Origin: Gammaproteobacteria bacterium
GTDB taxonomy: Bacteria > Pseudomonadota > Gammaproteobacteria > Burkholderiales > Rhodocyclaceae
NCBI GenBank assembly: GCA_018825305.1
Contig: JAHJEO010000002.1
Location: forward strand, 1 to 46,748
Reading direction: 5' to 3'
DNA: 46,748 nucleotides
The position numbers and the translations under genes were made by a program. The notes under the pieces are model-generated. The model was not told where the DNA came from. It saw nothing but the letters and a program-made list of their open reading frames with translations, and made no database searches. The stretch's first letter is position 1; every line of letters begins with the position of its first letter. This document shows positions 7,725-21,483 of this stretch, one piece after another.

Positions 7725-8771
7725 CTAGGCGCGGCCGGGCAGGGCCGCGGCCGGCAGATCGACTGCCGCGATCTGGGCGGCAATCTCGGTGGCGCCCAGC
7801 GTTGCGAAGTCTTCTGCGCTGGCGAGCGGGAAGCCGCCGGCCATTTCGTACCAGGCCAGCGCGCCGAGCCACGGCGCGTAGGCCGCCTCGCCCTGCTTGC
7901 GCCGCGGCAGGCAATAGACGTGGCCGGATGCCAGCACCAGGTTGTAGCTGATCGCCTGTTCGTGAAGCTCGGCGACGAACGCCTGCGCCTCGCGCGGCGC
8001 GTCGAAGCGCAGGCAACGGCAGGGGTAGGGGTCGGCACCGCCGTTGTGCGCCCAGTGCGCGTCCTCGACGGGCAGGGGCTCGGTGCGCAGGAAGGTCTGG
8101 AAGTGCAGGTGGTTCACCGAGGCGTGGGCGCCGTAGCTGTTGTAGCCGAGCCCGAAGCCGGGCATGCGGGCGGCGAGTTCGCCCGCCGCGTCGCAGAGGA
8201 AGGCGAGATCGTCTGTTTCGAGGAACTGCGGCCGGTGGCCGCCGAGGTCCGGTACCAGCAGTCCGTGGTAGTCGGCGAAGGGGAACTTGTTGTAGAAGAG
8301 GGTTGCGTCGCGGCCCAGCAGTGGCCCTTCCCAGATGATCTCCTGCCGCAGGAAGGGCTTGTCGAAATGGAAGCGCGTGGCATCGAAGGGCGCGCGGATG
8401 CCATCGATGCGCGCACCGCTGTGGCGAGTCGGACGGAAGGCGCGCAGCGGGTTGAACTGGAGTTCCCACGGGCCGGCGCGGCGCGCTTCGACCGGGCGCA
8501 GGCTGTCGAAGTCGTGCGCGATGATCGCGCGCAGCGTCGCGACGTCGTCGGGCGCGCCGTGCAGGGTCTGCGCTGCGTTTTCGGCCGCGAGCCGGGCGAA
8601 GCAGGTGCGCAGTTCGTCGTGCAGATGTTCCCAGATCCGCGGCTCGAAATTGGCGTTGGCGAGGACCAGAATGTCTTCGCCGAGTTCGCCGGTGCTGCGC
8701 AGCAGGTCGATCAGGCCCTGCTCGAAGCGGTCGCGGAAAGTGTCGGCGGAACTGAAGAGGTCGGGAAGCAT
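7725..8771 (-). CDS. HIT-like nucleotidyltransferase/phosphorylase family protein, function unknown
   Basis: This 348-residue protein resembles the GalT/HIT superfamily. It has FYNKFPFADYHGLLVPD, similar to the first HIT half in galactose-1-phosphate uridylyltransferases and GDP-hexose phosphorylases. Further on is VNHLHFQTF, which contains the HxHxQ triad carrying the nucleotidylated histidine. The N-terminal 100 residues are unassigned. The reaction probably involves a nucleoside mono- or diphosphate sugar or dinucleotide, but the substrate cannot be named. The ATG at 8771 lacks a clear Shine-Dalgarno sequence. The gene is divergent from iorA across a 302-nt region and lies upstream of the RlmN-like gene. 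Superfamily placement is reasonably safe; specific function is not. Confidence 0.6.
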   Translation of the reverse strand: MLPDLFSSADTFRDRFEQGLIDLLRSTGELGEDILVLANANFEPRIWEHLHDELRTCFARLAAENAAQTLHGAPDDVATLRAIIAHDFDSLRPVEARRAGPWELQFNPLRAFRPTRHSGARIDGIRAPFDATRFHFDKPFLRQEIIWEGPLLGRDATLFYNKFPFADYHGLLVPDLGGHRPQFLETDDLAFLCDAAGELAARMPGFGLGYNSYGAHASVNHLHFQTFLRTEPLPVEDAHWAHNGGADPYPCRCLRFDAPREAQAFVAELHEQAISYNLVLASGHVYCLPRRKQGEAAYAPWLGALAWYEMAGGFPLASAEDFATLGATEIAAQIAAVDLPAAALPGRA

Positions 8772-8907
8772 GGGGCTGGCGGGAGGCTGGCAGGGTGCGA
8801 CAGTTTGGGAGGCGCGCGGACTTTGTCAAGTCGCAGGTTTCTCGCCGGGCGCGGGTGGTCGGGCAGGAATCAGCGCCCCGAGGGCGATATGCCGGAAGCC
8901 GATTGCG

Positions 8908-8925
8908 CCCGGCTGGCCAGCCGGG
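8908..8925. repeat. Perfect 18-bp palindrome between divergent genes
   Basis: CCCGGCTGGCCAGCCGGG is a perfect inverted repeat with no loop in the 302-nt region between the HIT-like gene and iorA. No T-run follows, so it is not a standard terminator. It could be an operator or a cruciform-forming site. Apart from this and the iorA control region, I see nothing else in 8772-9073. Confidence 0.6.
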
Positions 8926-9000
8926 ACACCGCGATGGCCTGTCTTCAGGAAAAACCCGGAACTGGACGCTAGCCCGTCGAAACCGGATAATTCGAGGTCT

Positions 9001-9042
9001 TTGACCTCGGTCAATGGTGCATTGCAGCGCACCGGCTAAGGT
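9001..9042 (+). promoter_or_regulatory. Putative FNR/DNR-type box and promoter of iorAB
   Basis: TTGACCTCGGTCAA (9001-9014) is a perfect palindrome with a two-base centre and matches an FNR/DNR-type site. A -10-like TAAGGT (9037-9042) follows exactly 22 nt after it, placing the site at about -41.5. The same palindrome core and spacing precede the oxidoreductase operon at 928-969. An overlapping second inverted repeat, GAGGTC-ttt-GACCTC, starts at 8994. Confidence 0.6.
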
Positions 9043-9073
9043 CACTCCTTTTCGCAGATCGAAAGAGTCCAAC

Positions 9074-10948
9074 ATGGCAGCAGTGATGTCCGCGCCGGCC
9101 CGCGTCCCCCAAAGCGGCCGGCTATTGCTTTCCGGCAATGAAGCCGTCGCCCGCGCCGTCTGGGAGTCAGGCTGCAAGGTTGCCGCTGCCTATCCGGGCA
9201 CGCCCTCGACCGAGATCCTCGAAGCCCTGTCGATCTATCCGGACATCTACGCCGAGTGGGCGGTGAATGAGAAAGTCTCGATGGAGGTGGCGCTGGGCGC
9301 CTCGATGATGGGTGCCCGCGCCTTCTGCGCCATGAAGCACGTCGGCCTCAACGTTGCGGCCGACCCGCTGATGACTCTGACGCTGACCGGCGTGGTCGGC
9401 GGCATGGTGATCGCCGTCGCCGACGACGTTGGCATGGCTTCGTCGCAGAACGAGCAGGACTCGCGCTTCTATGCCCGCTTCGCGCACCTGCCGGTGTTCG
9501 AGCCGGCCGATTCGCAGGAAGCCTACGACATGGTGCATGCGGCCTACGCGCTTTCCGAAAAGCATCAGGTGCCGGTCATCCTGCGGCTGACGGCGCGCAT
9601 CTGCCACGTCAAGAGCGTCGCCCGCGTCGGCGAGCGCGTTGCACACGAGCCGGCGGGCTTCGTCAAGAACGCCGAGCGCTGGGTGATGGTGCCGGCACAC
9701 GCCAAGCGCCGCATCCCGATGATGTTCGAGCGCGATGCGGTGCTGCGCGAGGAATCCGAACGCTCGCCACTGAACGTGCTGGAGCCGGGCAGCGACCGCC
9801 GCGTCGGTTTCGTCACCAGCGGCCCCGCCTACATGCACGTGCGTGAAGCTTTCCCGGATGCGCCGGTGCTCAAGCTGGGCATGAGCCATCCTCTGCCGCT
9901 CGACAAGGTCAAGGCTCTGGCCGGCATGGCCGATACCCTGGTCGTCGTCGAGGAAGTGGAACCCATCGTCGAAAACGAACTGCGCACCGCGGGATTCAAG
10001 GTGCATGGCAAGGACATCCTGCCGAAGATCGGCGAACTGGCGCCGGAGGTGCTGACCCCCGCCATCGACCGGTTGCTCAACAACGAGCCACCGCCGCCCG
10101 CGGTTCCCGCGCCGGCGGTGTTCCCGCGGCCGCCTACGCTGTGCGCCTCCTGCCCGCACATGGGCATCTACTACACCCTGTCGCAGCTGAAGAACATCAT
10201 CGTCGCCGGCGACATCGGCTGCTACACGTTGGGCGCCGGCCACCCGTGGAACGCGCTCGACACCACCATCTGCATGGGCGCGGCTGTAACCGTGGCGCAC
10301 GGCATGGACAAGGGCCGCGGCGAAGTCGACAAGAACAAGAAGATCCTCGCCGTGATGGGCGATTCGACCTTCATGCACATGGGCATGCAGGGCCTGCTCG
10401 ACGCAACCTACAACAACAGCAACATCACCTTCCTGCTGCTTGACAACGGTACGGTGGGCATGACCGGCGGCCAGAACACCCCTGCCAACGGCCGTGACAT
10501 CCGCGGCAACCCGGCGCCGCGCATCGACTTCCGCAAGCTGGTCGAGGCGCTCGGCGTCAAGCCGGAGCGCGTGCGCGAGGTTGATCCCTACGAGATGCCC
10601 AACCTGTTCAAGGTGATTCGCGAGGAGACCAAGATCGAAGAAGTCTCCGTCATCATCGCCTACCGCCCCTGCGTGCTGATCGACGAATTCAAGGCGATGC
10701 GCGCCTATTACGTCGATGAGGACAAGTGCACCGGCTGCAGCAACTGCCTCGACGTCGGCTGCCCGGCGATCCACGTCACGCGCCGCGAGATGGCGGTGAA
10801 GCCCTCCGGCAGGGAAGTCGAACTGACCTTCGTCAATATCGATCCGATCGCCTGTACCGGCTGCGGCATGTGCGTCAAGCCCTGCGCGCCGGATGCCATC
10901 CTGCAACCCGATGCGCCGCGCATCGTCGCCAAACTTACTCCGATCTGA
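9074..10948 (+). CDS. iorA: Indolepyruvate ferredoxin oxidoreductase, alpha subunit
   Basis: This 624-residue subunit oxidatively decarboxylates aryl 2-oxoacids (indolepyruvate, phenylpyruvate, hydroxyphenylpyruvate) to aryl-acyl-CoA with ferredoxin as acceptor. The N-terminal pyrimidine-binding domain has LLSGNEAVARAVWESG and AYPGTPSTEILE. The central region contains CASCPHMGIYYTL. The thiamine diphosphate site is GDIGCYTLG followed by MGDSTFMHMG and LLDNGTVGMTGGQ. The C-terminal ferredoxin domain has CTGCSNCLDVGCP and CTGCGMCVKPCAPDAI, giving two [4Fe-4S] clusters. The start at 9074 gives MAAVMSAPARVP and lies 25 nt from the inferred transcription start. The ribosome site is weak. iorB follows after 8 nt. 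In an anaerobic aromatic degrader it would feed phenylacetyl-CoA from phenylalanine. The natural substrate is inferred. Confidence 0.93.
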   Translation: MAAVMSAPARVPQSGRLLLSGNEAVARAVWESGCKVAAAYPGTPSTEILEALSIYPDIYAEWAVNEKVSMEVALGASMMGARAFCAMKHVGLNVAADPLMTLTLTGVVGGMVIAVADDVGMASSQNEQDSRFYARFAHLPVFEPADSQEAYDMVHAAYALSEKHQVPVILRLTARICHVKSVARVGERVAHEPAGFVKNAERWVMVPAHAKRRIPMMFERDAVLREESERSPLNVLEPGSDRRVGFVTSGPAYMHVREAFPDAPVLKLGMSHPLPLDKVKALAGMADTLVVVEEVEPIVENELRTAGFKVHGKDILPKIGELAPEVLTPAIDRLLNNEPPPPAVPAPAVFPRPPTLCASCPHMGIYYTLSQLKNIIVAGDIGCYTLGAGHPWNALDTTICMGAAVTVAHGMDKGRGEVDKNKKILAVMGDSTFMHMGMQGLLDATYNNSNITFLLLDNGTVGMTGGQNTPANGRDIRGNPAPRIDFRKLVEALGVKPERVREVDPYEMPNLFKVIREETKIEEVSVIIAYRPCVLIDEFKAMRAYYVDEDKCTGCSNCLDVGCPAIHVTRREMAVKPSGREVELTFVNIDPIACTGCGMCVKPCAPDAILQPDAPRIVAKLTPI

Positions 10949-10956
10949 TCTGAATC

Positions 10957-11571
10957 ATGACTGACAGCGCCATCACCAATATTCTCGTCTGCGGCATCGG
11001 CGGCCAGGGGGTCATGACCGCCACCGAAATCCTCGCCGAGGCCGCCATCGCCGAAGGCCACGATGCGAAGAAGACCGAGGTTGCCGGCATGGCCCAGCGC
11101 GGCGGCGTCGTCACCTCGCACCTGCGTTTCGGCCCCAAGGTGCTGTCGCCGCAGATCGCGCCGGGCACGGTGCATGTGCTGCTCGGCTTCGAGGCGGCCG
11201 AATCGCTGCGCTGGTCGCACTACCTGAAGCCGGGCGGACTGGCGCTGGTGAACGATGCGCGCATGGTGCCGCCGGTGGTCGAGCTCGGCCTGTTCTCCTA
11301 TCCGGACGACCCGATCGGCCAGATGCGCGCTGCCGGCATCAACACCGTCAGTTTCGATGCCGCCACCATCGCCCGCGACCTCGGCGACCTGCGCCTGGGC
11401 AACACCGTGATGCTGGGTGCCATCGCCGACCACCTGCCGTTCGCCGCCGACGTGCTGCTGCATTGCGTCGAGGCGCGCTTCGCCCGCAAGGGCGAGGCCA
11501 TCGTCGACCTGAACCGGCGTGCCTTCGCCGCCGGCCGCGCGGCGGCGGCGCAGGAAGCCGTTACCGCTTAA
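10957..11571 (+). CDS. iorB: Indolepyruvate ferredoxin oxidoreductase, beta subunit
   Basis: This 204-residue protein belongs to the 2-oxoacid oxidoreductase gamma/IorB family. It starts with [21 protein letters not shown] and has [15 protein letters not shown], both family signatures. It pairs with IorA to form the active complex. It follows iorA by 8 nt and precedes folD by 11 nt, so all are probably on one transcript. The length is normal and nothing is missing. It is homologous to the gamma subunit at 1018-1614 but clearly belongs to the IorB branch. Confidence 0.92.
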   Translation: MTDSAITNILVCGIGGQGVMTATEILAEAAIAEGHDAKKTEVAGMAQRGGVVTSHLRFGPKVLSPQIAPGTVHVLLGFEAAESLRWSHYLKPGGLALVNDARMVPPVVELGLFSYPDDPIGQMRAAGINTVSFDAATIARDLGDLRLGNTVMLGAIADHLPFAADVLLHCVEARFARKGEAIVDLNRRAFAAGRAAAAQEAVTA

Positions 11572-11582
11572 GGACAGCCACC

Positions 11583-12455
11583 ATGACCGCCCGCATCCTC
11601 GACGGCAACGCGCTTTCGGCGCAATTGCGCGGCCAGCTGGCCGAACGCGCTGCGGCCCTTGCCGCGCGCGGCGTGCAGCCCTGCCTCGCCGTGATCCTGG
11701 TCGGCGAGGACCCCGCCTCGGCCGTCTATGTCCGCAACAAGGTCGCCGGCTGCGAGAAGGCCGGCATGCGTTCGATCAAGGACGTGTATGCGCCCGATGT
11801 CGATCCGGCCGTGGTCTTCGCCCGCATCGCCGAGCTCAATGCCGATCCGGCCGTGCATGGCATCCTGGTGCAGCTGCCGTTGCCGAAACATTTCGACCCG
11901 GAAGCCGTGCTCGAAGCCATCGCCCCCGAGAAGGACGTCGATGGTTTCCACGCCGAAAACGTCGGCGCGCTGATGCAGGGCAATCCGCGCTTCATTCCCT
12001 GCACGCCCTACGGCGTGATGCAGATGCTCAAGTCCAAAAACGTGCCGCTCAAGGGGGCCGAGGCCGTCATCGTCGGCCGCAGCAACATCGTCGGCAAGCC
12101 CATGGCAATGCTGCTGCTGGCGCAGAGCTGCACCGTCACGGTCTGCCATTCGCAGTCGAAGGACCTCGCCTTCCACACCAAACGCGCCGACATCCTGGTC
12201 GCCGCCGTGGGGCGGGCAAGGATGATCACCGGCGACATGATCAAGCCTGGCGCCACGGTGATCGACGTCGGCATCAATCGCCTGCAATCCGGGCCGGATG
12301 CGGGGAAGCTCTGTGGCGACGTCGACTTCGAATCGGCCAAGGAAGTCGCCGGCCTCATTACCCCGGTGCCCGGCGGCGTCGGGCCGATGACCATCACCAT
12401 GCTGCTGACCAACACCATCGAGGCGGCCGAGCGTGTCGCGGGGGCAGCAAAATGA
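11583..12455 (+). CDS. folD: Methylene-tetrahydrofolate dehydrogenase/cyclohydrolase
   Basis: This 290-residue bifunctional enzyme converts 5,10-methylene-tetrahydrofolate to 10-formyl-tetrahydrofolate in the cytoplasm, supplying one-carbon units for purines. The catalytic tyrosine and lysine are in [15 protein letters not shown] (Tyr49, Lys53). The motif QLPLPKH is present. The NADP-binding region has [12 protein letters not shown], and [10 protein letters not shown] lies near the end. The start ATG at 11583 matches the usual family start. The stop overlaps the purE start in an ATGA arrangement, so the two are translationally coupled. Position right behind iorB suggests it can be read from the iorA promoter. 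Confidence 0.95.
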   Translation: MTARILDGNALSAQLRGQLAERAAALAARGVQPCLAVILVGEDPASAVYVRNKVAGCEKAGMRSIKDVYAPDVDPAVVFARIAELNADPAVHGILVQLPLPKHFDPEAVLEAIAPEKDVDGFHAENVGALMQGNPRFIPCTPYGVMQMLKSKNVPLKGAEAVIVGRSNIVGKPMAMLLLAQSCTVTVCHSQSKDLAFHTKRADILVAAVGRARMITGDMIKPGATVIDVGINRLQSGPDAGKLCGDVDFESAKEVAGLITPVPGGVGPMTITMLLTNTIEAAERVAGAAK

Positions 12456-12946
12456 CGGCACCCATCATCGGCGTGGTCATGGGATCGGATTCCGACTGGC
12501 CCACCATGCAGGCCGCCGTCGCGGTGCTGCGCGATTTCGGCGTCGCCCACGAGGCGCGCGTCGTCTCGGCCCACCGCACCCCCGACCTGCTGTTCGAATA
12601 TGCCCAAACCGCGCAGTCGCGCGGCCTGCGCGCCATCATCGCCGGTGCCGGCGGCGCGGCGCACCTGCCTGGCATGCTGGCCGCCAAGACCATCGTGCCG
12701 GTGCTCGGCGTGCCGGTACAGTCGAAGGCGCTTGCCGGCAAGGATTCGCTGCTGTCCATAGTGCAGATGCCCAGGGGCATTCCTGTCGCCACCTTCGCCA
12801 TCGGCGAGGCCGGGGCCGCCAATGCCGCGCTGTTCGCGGTCGCCCTGCTGGCCGGCACCGACCCGCAGCTCGCAGCCCGCCTCGGCGAATTCCGGCAGAG
12901 CCAGACCGACAAGGTGCTGGCGATGACCCTGCCGCCGGCGACATGA
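12452..12946 (+). CDS. purE: N5-carboxyaminoimidazole ribonucleotide mutase
   Basis: This 164-residue class I PurE converts N5-CAIR to CAIR in purine biosynthesis. It has the substrate loop MGSDSDW (residues 10-16). Other conserved parts are SAHRTPD with the key histidine (about residue 41), [11 protein letters not shown], and [20 protein letters not shown]. It overlaps folD by 4 nt and is followed by purK after 16 nt, the standard purE-purK pairing. The length is normal. The octameric enzyme takes its substrate from PurK. Confidence 0.95.
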   Translation: MTAPIIGVVMGSDSDWPTMQAAVAVLRDFGVAHEARVVSAHRTPDLLFEYAQTAQSRGLRAIIAGAGGAAHLPGMLAAKTIVPVLGVPVQSKALAGKDSLLSIVQMPRGIPVATFAIGEAGAANAALFAVALLAGTDPQLAARLGEFRQSQTDKVLAMTLPPAT

Positions 12947-12962
12947 TTACTCTGCCCGCCAC

Positions 12963-14111
12963 ATGATTGCCCCACCCGCCACCCTTGGCATGCTCGGAGG
13001 CGGCCAGTTGGGCCGCTTCTTCGTTATCGCCGCGCACGAGATGGGCTACAAGGTCGCGGTGCTCGACCCCGATCCGCACAGCCCCGCCGGCCGCATCGCC
13101 GACCATCACCTGATCGCCGCCTGGGACGACGCCGATGCGCTCGATCGCATGGCCGGCCTGTGCGCGGCGGTGACCACCGAGTTCGAGAACGTGCCGGCCG
13201 ATACCCTGGCCTACCTGTCGAAGTTCGTGCCGGTGCGACCGGGCGCCGAGGCGGTGGCGATCTGCCAGAACCGCAGCGCCGAGAAGGGTTTCCTCAAGCA
13301 GCACGGCTTTCCGCATGCGCCCTGCGCCGACATCCGCTCCGAGTCCGACATCCGCAACGCCAACGCCGGCCTCTTCCCCGGCATCCTCAAGGTCGCCCGC
13401 TTCGGCTACGACGGCAAGGGCCAGTCACGGGTCAGGGATCGCGAGGAGGCGCTGACCGCTTTCGGCCAGATGAAGGGCGAGCCCTGCGTGCTCGAACAGA
13501 TGCTCCCGCTCGACTACGAGCTTTCGGTGGTGCTGGCGCGCGACGAGCATGGCATGGTCAAGTGCTTTCCCACCGCCGAGAACAGCCACAGCAACGGCAT
13601 CCTCGACGTTTCGATCGTCCCGGCCCGCGCCTCGGGCTGCCTGCGCGGCAATGCCGAGGAGATCGCCGAAGGCATCGCGCAGAAGATGGGCTACGTCGGC
13701 ACGCTCGCCGTCGAGTTCTTCGTCGTGCGTGGCCAGCTGCATGTCAACGAGATGGCGCCGCGCCCGCACAACTCCGGCCACTACACCATCGACGCCTGCG
13801 TCACAGACCAGTTCGAGCAGCAGGTGCGCGCGCTGTGCGGCCTGCCGCTGGGCGACGCGCGCGCCCACTCGGCGGCGGTCATGGTCAACCTGCTCGGCGA
13901 CATCTGGTATCGCGATGACCCGCATCACGCCCGCGAACCCGACTGGGCCGGCCTGCTTGCCGTGCCCAACCTCAAGCTGCACCTCTACGGCAAGCACCAC
14001 CCGCGACACGGCCGCAAGATGGGCCACTTCACCGTGATCGGCGCCGATGCCGACGAAGTACAAAAGTCGGCGCTGGCGGCACGGCGACGCATCGGCATTT
14101 GCGATGAGTGA
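12963..14111 (+). CDS. purK: N5-carboxyaminoimidazole ribonucleotide synthase
   Basis: This 382-residue ATP-grasp enzyme carboxylates aminoimidazole ribonucleotide with bicarbonate and ATP. The N-terminal LGMLGGGQLGRFFVIAA is the PurK signature. The ATP-grasp region includes ILKVARFGYDGKGQ and the metal-binding NEMAPRPHNSGHYTIDA. It directly follows purE. Its last codons overlap the start of the sua5-like gene by 8 nt, indicating coupling. The start at 12963 is the first ATG of the open frame and fits the family. Confidence 0.95.
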   Translation: MIAPPATLGMLGGGQLGRFFVIAAHEMGYKVAVLDPDPHSPAGRIADHHLIAAWDDADALDRMAGLCAAVTTEFENVPADTLAYLSKFVPVRPGAEAVAICQNRSAEKGFLKQHGFPHAPCADIRSESDIRNANAGLFPGILKVARFGYDGKGQSRVRDREEALTAFGQMKGEPCVLEQMLPLDYELSVVLARDEHGMVKCFPTAENSHSNGILDVSIVPARASGCLRGNAEEIAEGIAQKMGYVGTLAVEFFVVRGQLHVNEMAPRPHNSGHYTIDACVTDQFEQQVRALCGLPLGDARAHSAAVMVNLLGDIWYRDDPHHAREPDWAGLLAVPNLKLHLYGKHHPRHGRKMGHFTVIGADADEVQKSALAARRRIGICDE

Positions 14112-15060
14112 GATTAAACGCGCCGCCGGCTTGCTGCGTGCCGGCGAACTGGTCGCGTTTCCCACCGAGACTGTCTATGGCCTGGGTGCCGACGCCGCCA
14201 ATCCGCAAGCGGTGGCGAAGATATTCGCCGCCAAGGGCCGGCCGCAGGACCATCCGCTGATCGTCCACCTGGCCGATGCCGGCCAGTTCGATGCCTGGGC
14301 GCGCGACATTCCCGCCGCGGCGCGGCTGCTGGCCGCAACGTTCTGGCCCGGGCCGCTGACGCTGATCCTCAGGCGCCAGCCAGTGGTATCGGACGCCATC
14401 ACCGGCGGCCAGGACACCATCGGCCTGCGCGTGCCGAACCATCCCATGGCGCTGGAATTGCTGCGCGAATTCGGCGGCGGCCTGGCGGCGCCCTCGGCCA
14501 ACCGCTTCGGCCGCATCAGTCCGACCATGGCGCAGCATGTCCGCGACGAGCTCGGTGAATCGATCGCCATGGTGCTCGACGGTGGCCCCTGCCAGGTCGG
14601 CATCGAGTCGACCATCCTTGACCTGTCCGGTGACGTGCCGGCCATACTGCGTCCCGGCACGGTCACCGCCGCCGCCATCGCCGCGGTGCTGGGGCAGGAG
14701 CCAGCGGTGGGACTGGCCCCCGGCGGCGACACGCCGCGCGTGTCCGGTTCGCTCGAATCGCACTACGCGCCGCGCACGCCGCTGGAACTGGTGTCTTCGG
14801 ACGGGCTGGTGTTCGCTGTCAGGAACGCCATCATCCGCCGCGAACGCACCGCCTTCCTCGCCAGCATGGCGCAACCGATCCACCACGAACTGATCGAGTG
14901 GCGGCTGGCGCCCACCGAGCCCGGGCCTTTTGCCCGCAGCCTCTACGCCAGCCTGCGCGAACTCGACGATCTCGGCTGCGACCGCCTGGTGGTCCAGGCA
15001 CCGCCGGCCACGGCGGGCTGGACGGCGACGCTCGACCGCCTGCGCCGCGCCGCCGGCTGA
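14104..15060 (+). CDS. sua5: L-threonylcarbamoyladenylate synthase (Sua5/TsaC2 type)
   Basis: This 318-residue protein makes threonylcarbamoyl-AMP from threonine, bicarbonate and ATP, the first step of tRNA t6A37 modification. The YrdC domain is recognised by LVAFPTETVYGLGADA, FAAKGRPQDHPLIVH, FWPGPLTLIL and APSANRFGRISPT. A C-terminal Sua5 domain follows after SHYAPRTPLEL, so this is the long, two-domain form rather than short TsaC. It starts inside the end of purK (8-nt overlap). The next gene, glgP, begins 93 nt later. Confidence 0.92.
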   Translation: MSEIKRAAGLLRAGELVAFPTETVYGLGADAANPQAVAKIFAAKGRPQDHPLIVHLADAGQFDAWARDIPAAARLLAATFWPGPLTLILRRQPVVSDAITGGQDTIGLRVPNHPMALELLREFGGGLAAPSANRFGRISPTMAQHVRDELGESIAMVLDGGPCQVGIESTILDLSGDVPAILRPGTVTAAAIAAVLGQEPAVGLAPGGDTPRVSGSLESHYAPRTPLELVSSDGLVFAVRNAIIRRERTAFLASMAQPIHHELIEWRLAPTEPGPFARSLYASLRELDDLGCDRLVVQAPPATAGWTATLDRLRRAAG

Positions 15061-15153
15061 GCGCCATACCGGAACGCTCCCCGCAAGGGGATGCGCCACT
15101 TCTGTCAGAATAGGCTCTGCCGCGCCACTTGACAGCGCGATGGGGGAGTCGCC

Positions 15154-17646
<2,493 letters not shown>

Positions 17647-17683
17647 CCGCCGATCCGGCGCTGCGGTGGCCTGATTTTGCTTC

Positions 17684-17692
17684 TGCTATAAT
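17684..17692 (+). promoter_or_regulatory. Extended -10 promoter of tRNA-Ala
   Basis: TGCTATAAT is a consensus extended -10 element (TGN-TATAAT) ending 13 nt before the tRNA. It predicts a transcription start a few bases before the mature 5' end. No good -35 is seen, which fits an extended -10 promoter. Confidence 0.6.
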
Positions 17693-17705
17693 CCGCGCCC
17701 GACGT

Positions 17706-17781
<76 letters not shown>

Positions 17782-17789
17782 ATAAACTC

Positions 17790-17822
17790 AAGGGCTTGCC
17801 GCTGGCAGGCCCTTTTGTTTTT
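17790..17822 (+). terminator. Rho-independent terminator after tRNA-Ala
   Basis: The stem AAGGGCTTGCC pairs with GGCAGGCCCTT (one G-U pair) around a three-base loop and is followed by TTTGTTTTT. It ends the tRNA transcript. Confidence 0.8.
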
Positions 17823-17872
17823 GGGAACGGGGCCGACTGCGGGACAGCTCGCCTTGCAAGGCGGATGCTCCG

Positions 17873-18609
17873 CTAGTTCGAAGGTGTCGGCGATTGCTGT
17901 CTGGCGTAGCGGTCAAGCTTTTCGAACTGCGCCAGCGACAGCATCTGGGCGACGGCCAGCTTGAGTCCGCTGTTGCGGATCAGCCGCAGGCTGTCCTTGT
18001 CGTTGAGTGAGTTGAATTTCGCCTCCGACACCCGCATCAGTCCGCCCAGCACCTGCTGGCGCTGTTCGTGGCGCGCCATGACCTGGAACGGTTCGAGCAG
18101 GCCGAGGGTGTCGAGCGCCTTGACCAGCGCCAGGGTGCGATCCCACGCCGACTGAAACTCGGCCATGAACTGCAGCACGTTCTGCGTGAATGCGGTTGGC
18201 TGGCCGTTTTCGAACAGGCGCTCGCCGCTTGTCTTCGACAGGCCGGCGTAGGCGCGGTCGATGCCCAGCGCCAGCTTGTCGCCGTTCATGATGGGCACGA
18301 AGGGGTAGCGGCGGATGAAGGCGGGGATGTATTCGCCGTCCCGCCAGAGCCGACTTTTTTCGATGAATACGTTACCGCCATCCGCGCCGGGCAGGGCCAG
18401 CACGGCAGCGGCGAACAGCCTGCCGTCATTGCCGCGGGTGAACACAATGGGTTGCGAGTGGCAGGCGGCGGCGAACTCGTCGGCGGTGATGACGCAATCC
18501 TTGAGCTCTCGGGCGAAACCGAAATCTTGCACCGGCTGGATGCACAACTCGGCGTCGAGCACGCTGTCGAGCGGCGTAACGTCGCGGTAAAGGCCAAGGC
18601 CGCCTAGCG

Positions 18610-18613
<4 letters not shown>
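17873..18613 (-). CDS. SapC family protein
   Basis: This 246-residue protein is of the SapC family, seen in [19 protein letters not shown], in [10 protein letters not shown] and in the C-terminal [21 protein letters not shown]. The family is named after a Campylobacter surface-layer locus; its biochemical function is not established. No signal peptide or membrane segment is visible. Its ATG overlaps the uvrA stop codon (ATGA, 4 nt), so it should be translated with uvrA. The pairing of a SapC protein with the excision-repair gene is unusual. A long open frame continues upstream antisense to uvrA sequence, but the [11 protein letters not shown] start is the sensible one. Confidence 0.75.

Positions 18614-21483
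<2,870 letters not shown>

Noticed and set aside
6978-8972. A 664-residue plus-strand open frame
   Set aside because: It is antisense to the RlmN-like and HIT-like genes, which have intact catalytic motifs.
15060-15153. GCTCCCCGCAAGGGGATGC hairpin and a TTGACA before glgP
   Set aside because: The hairpin has no T-run and the TTGACA is too near the start to have a -10; not called as terminator or promoter.
17832-17891. A tRNA-like segment after tRNA-Ala (GCCGAC...GTCGGC ends, GCCTTGCAAGGC middle, GTTCGA)
   Set aside because: Only 60 nt, arms do not form a cloverleaf, and the right part codes for the sapC C-terminus on the minus strand. Chance or a decayed remnant.
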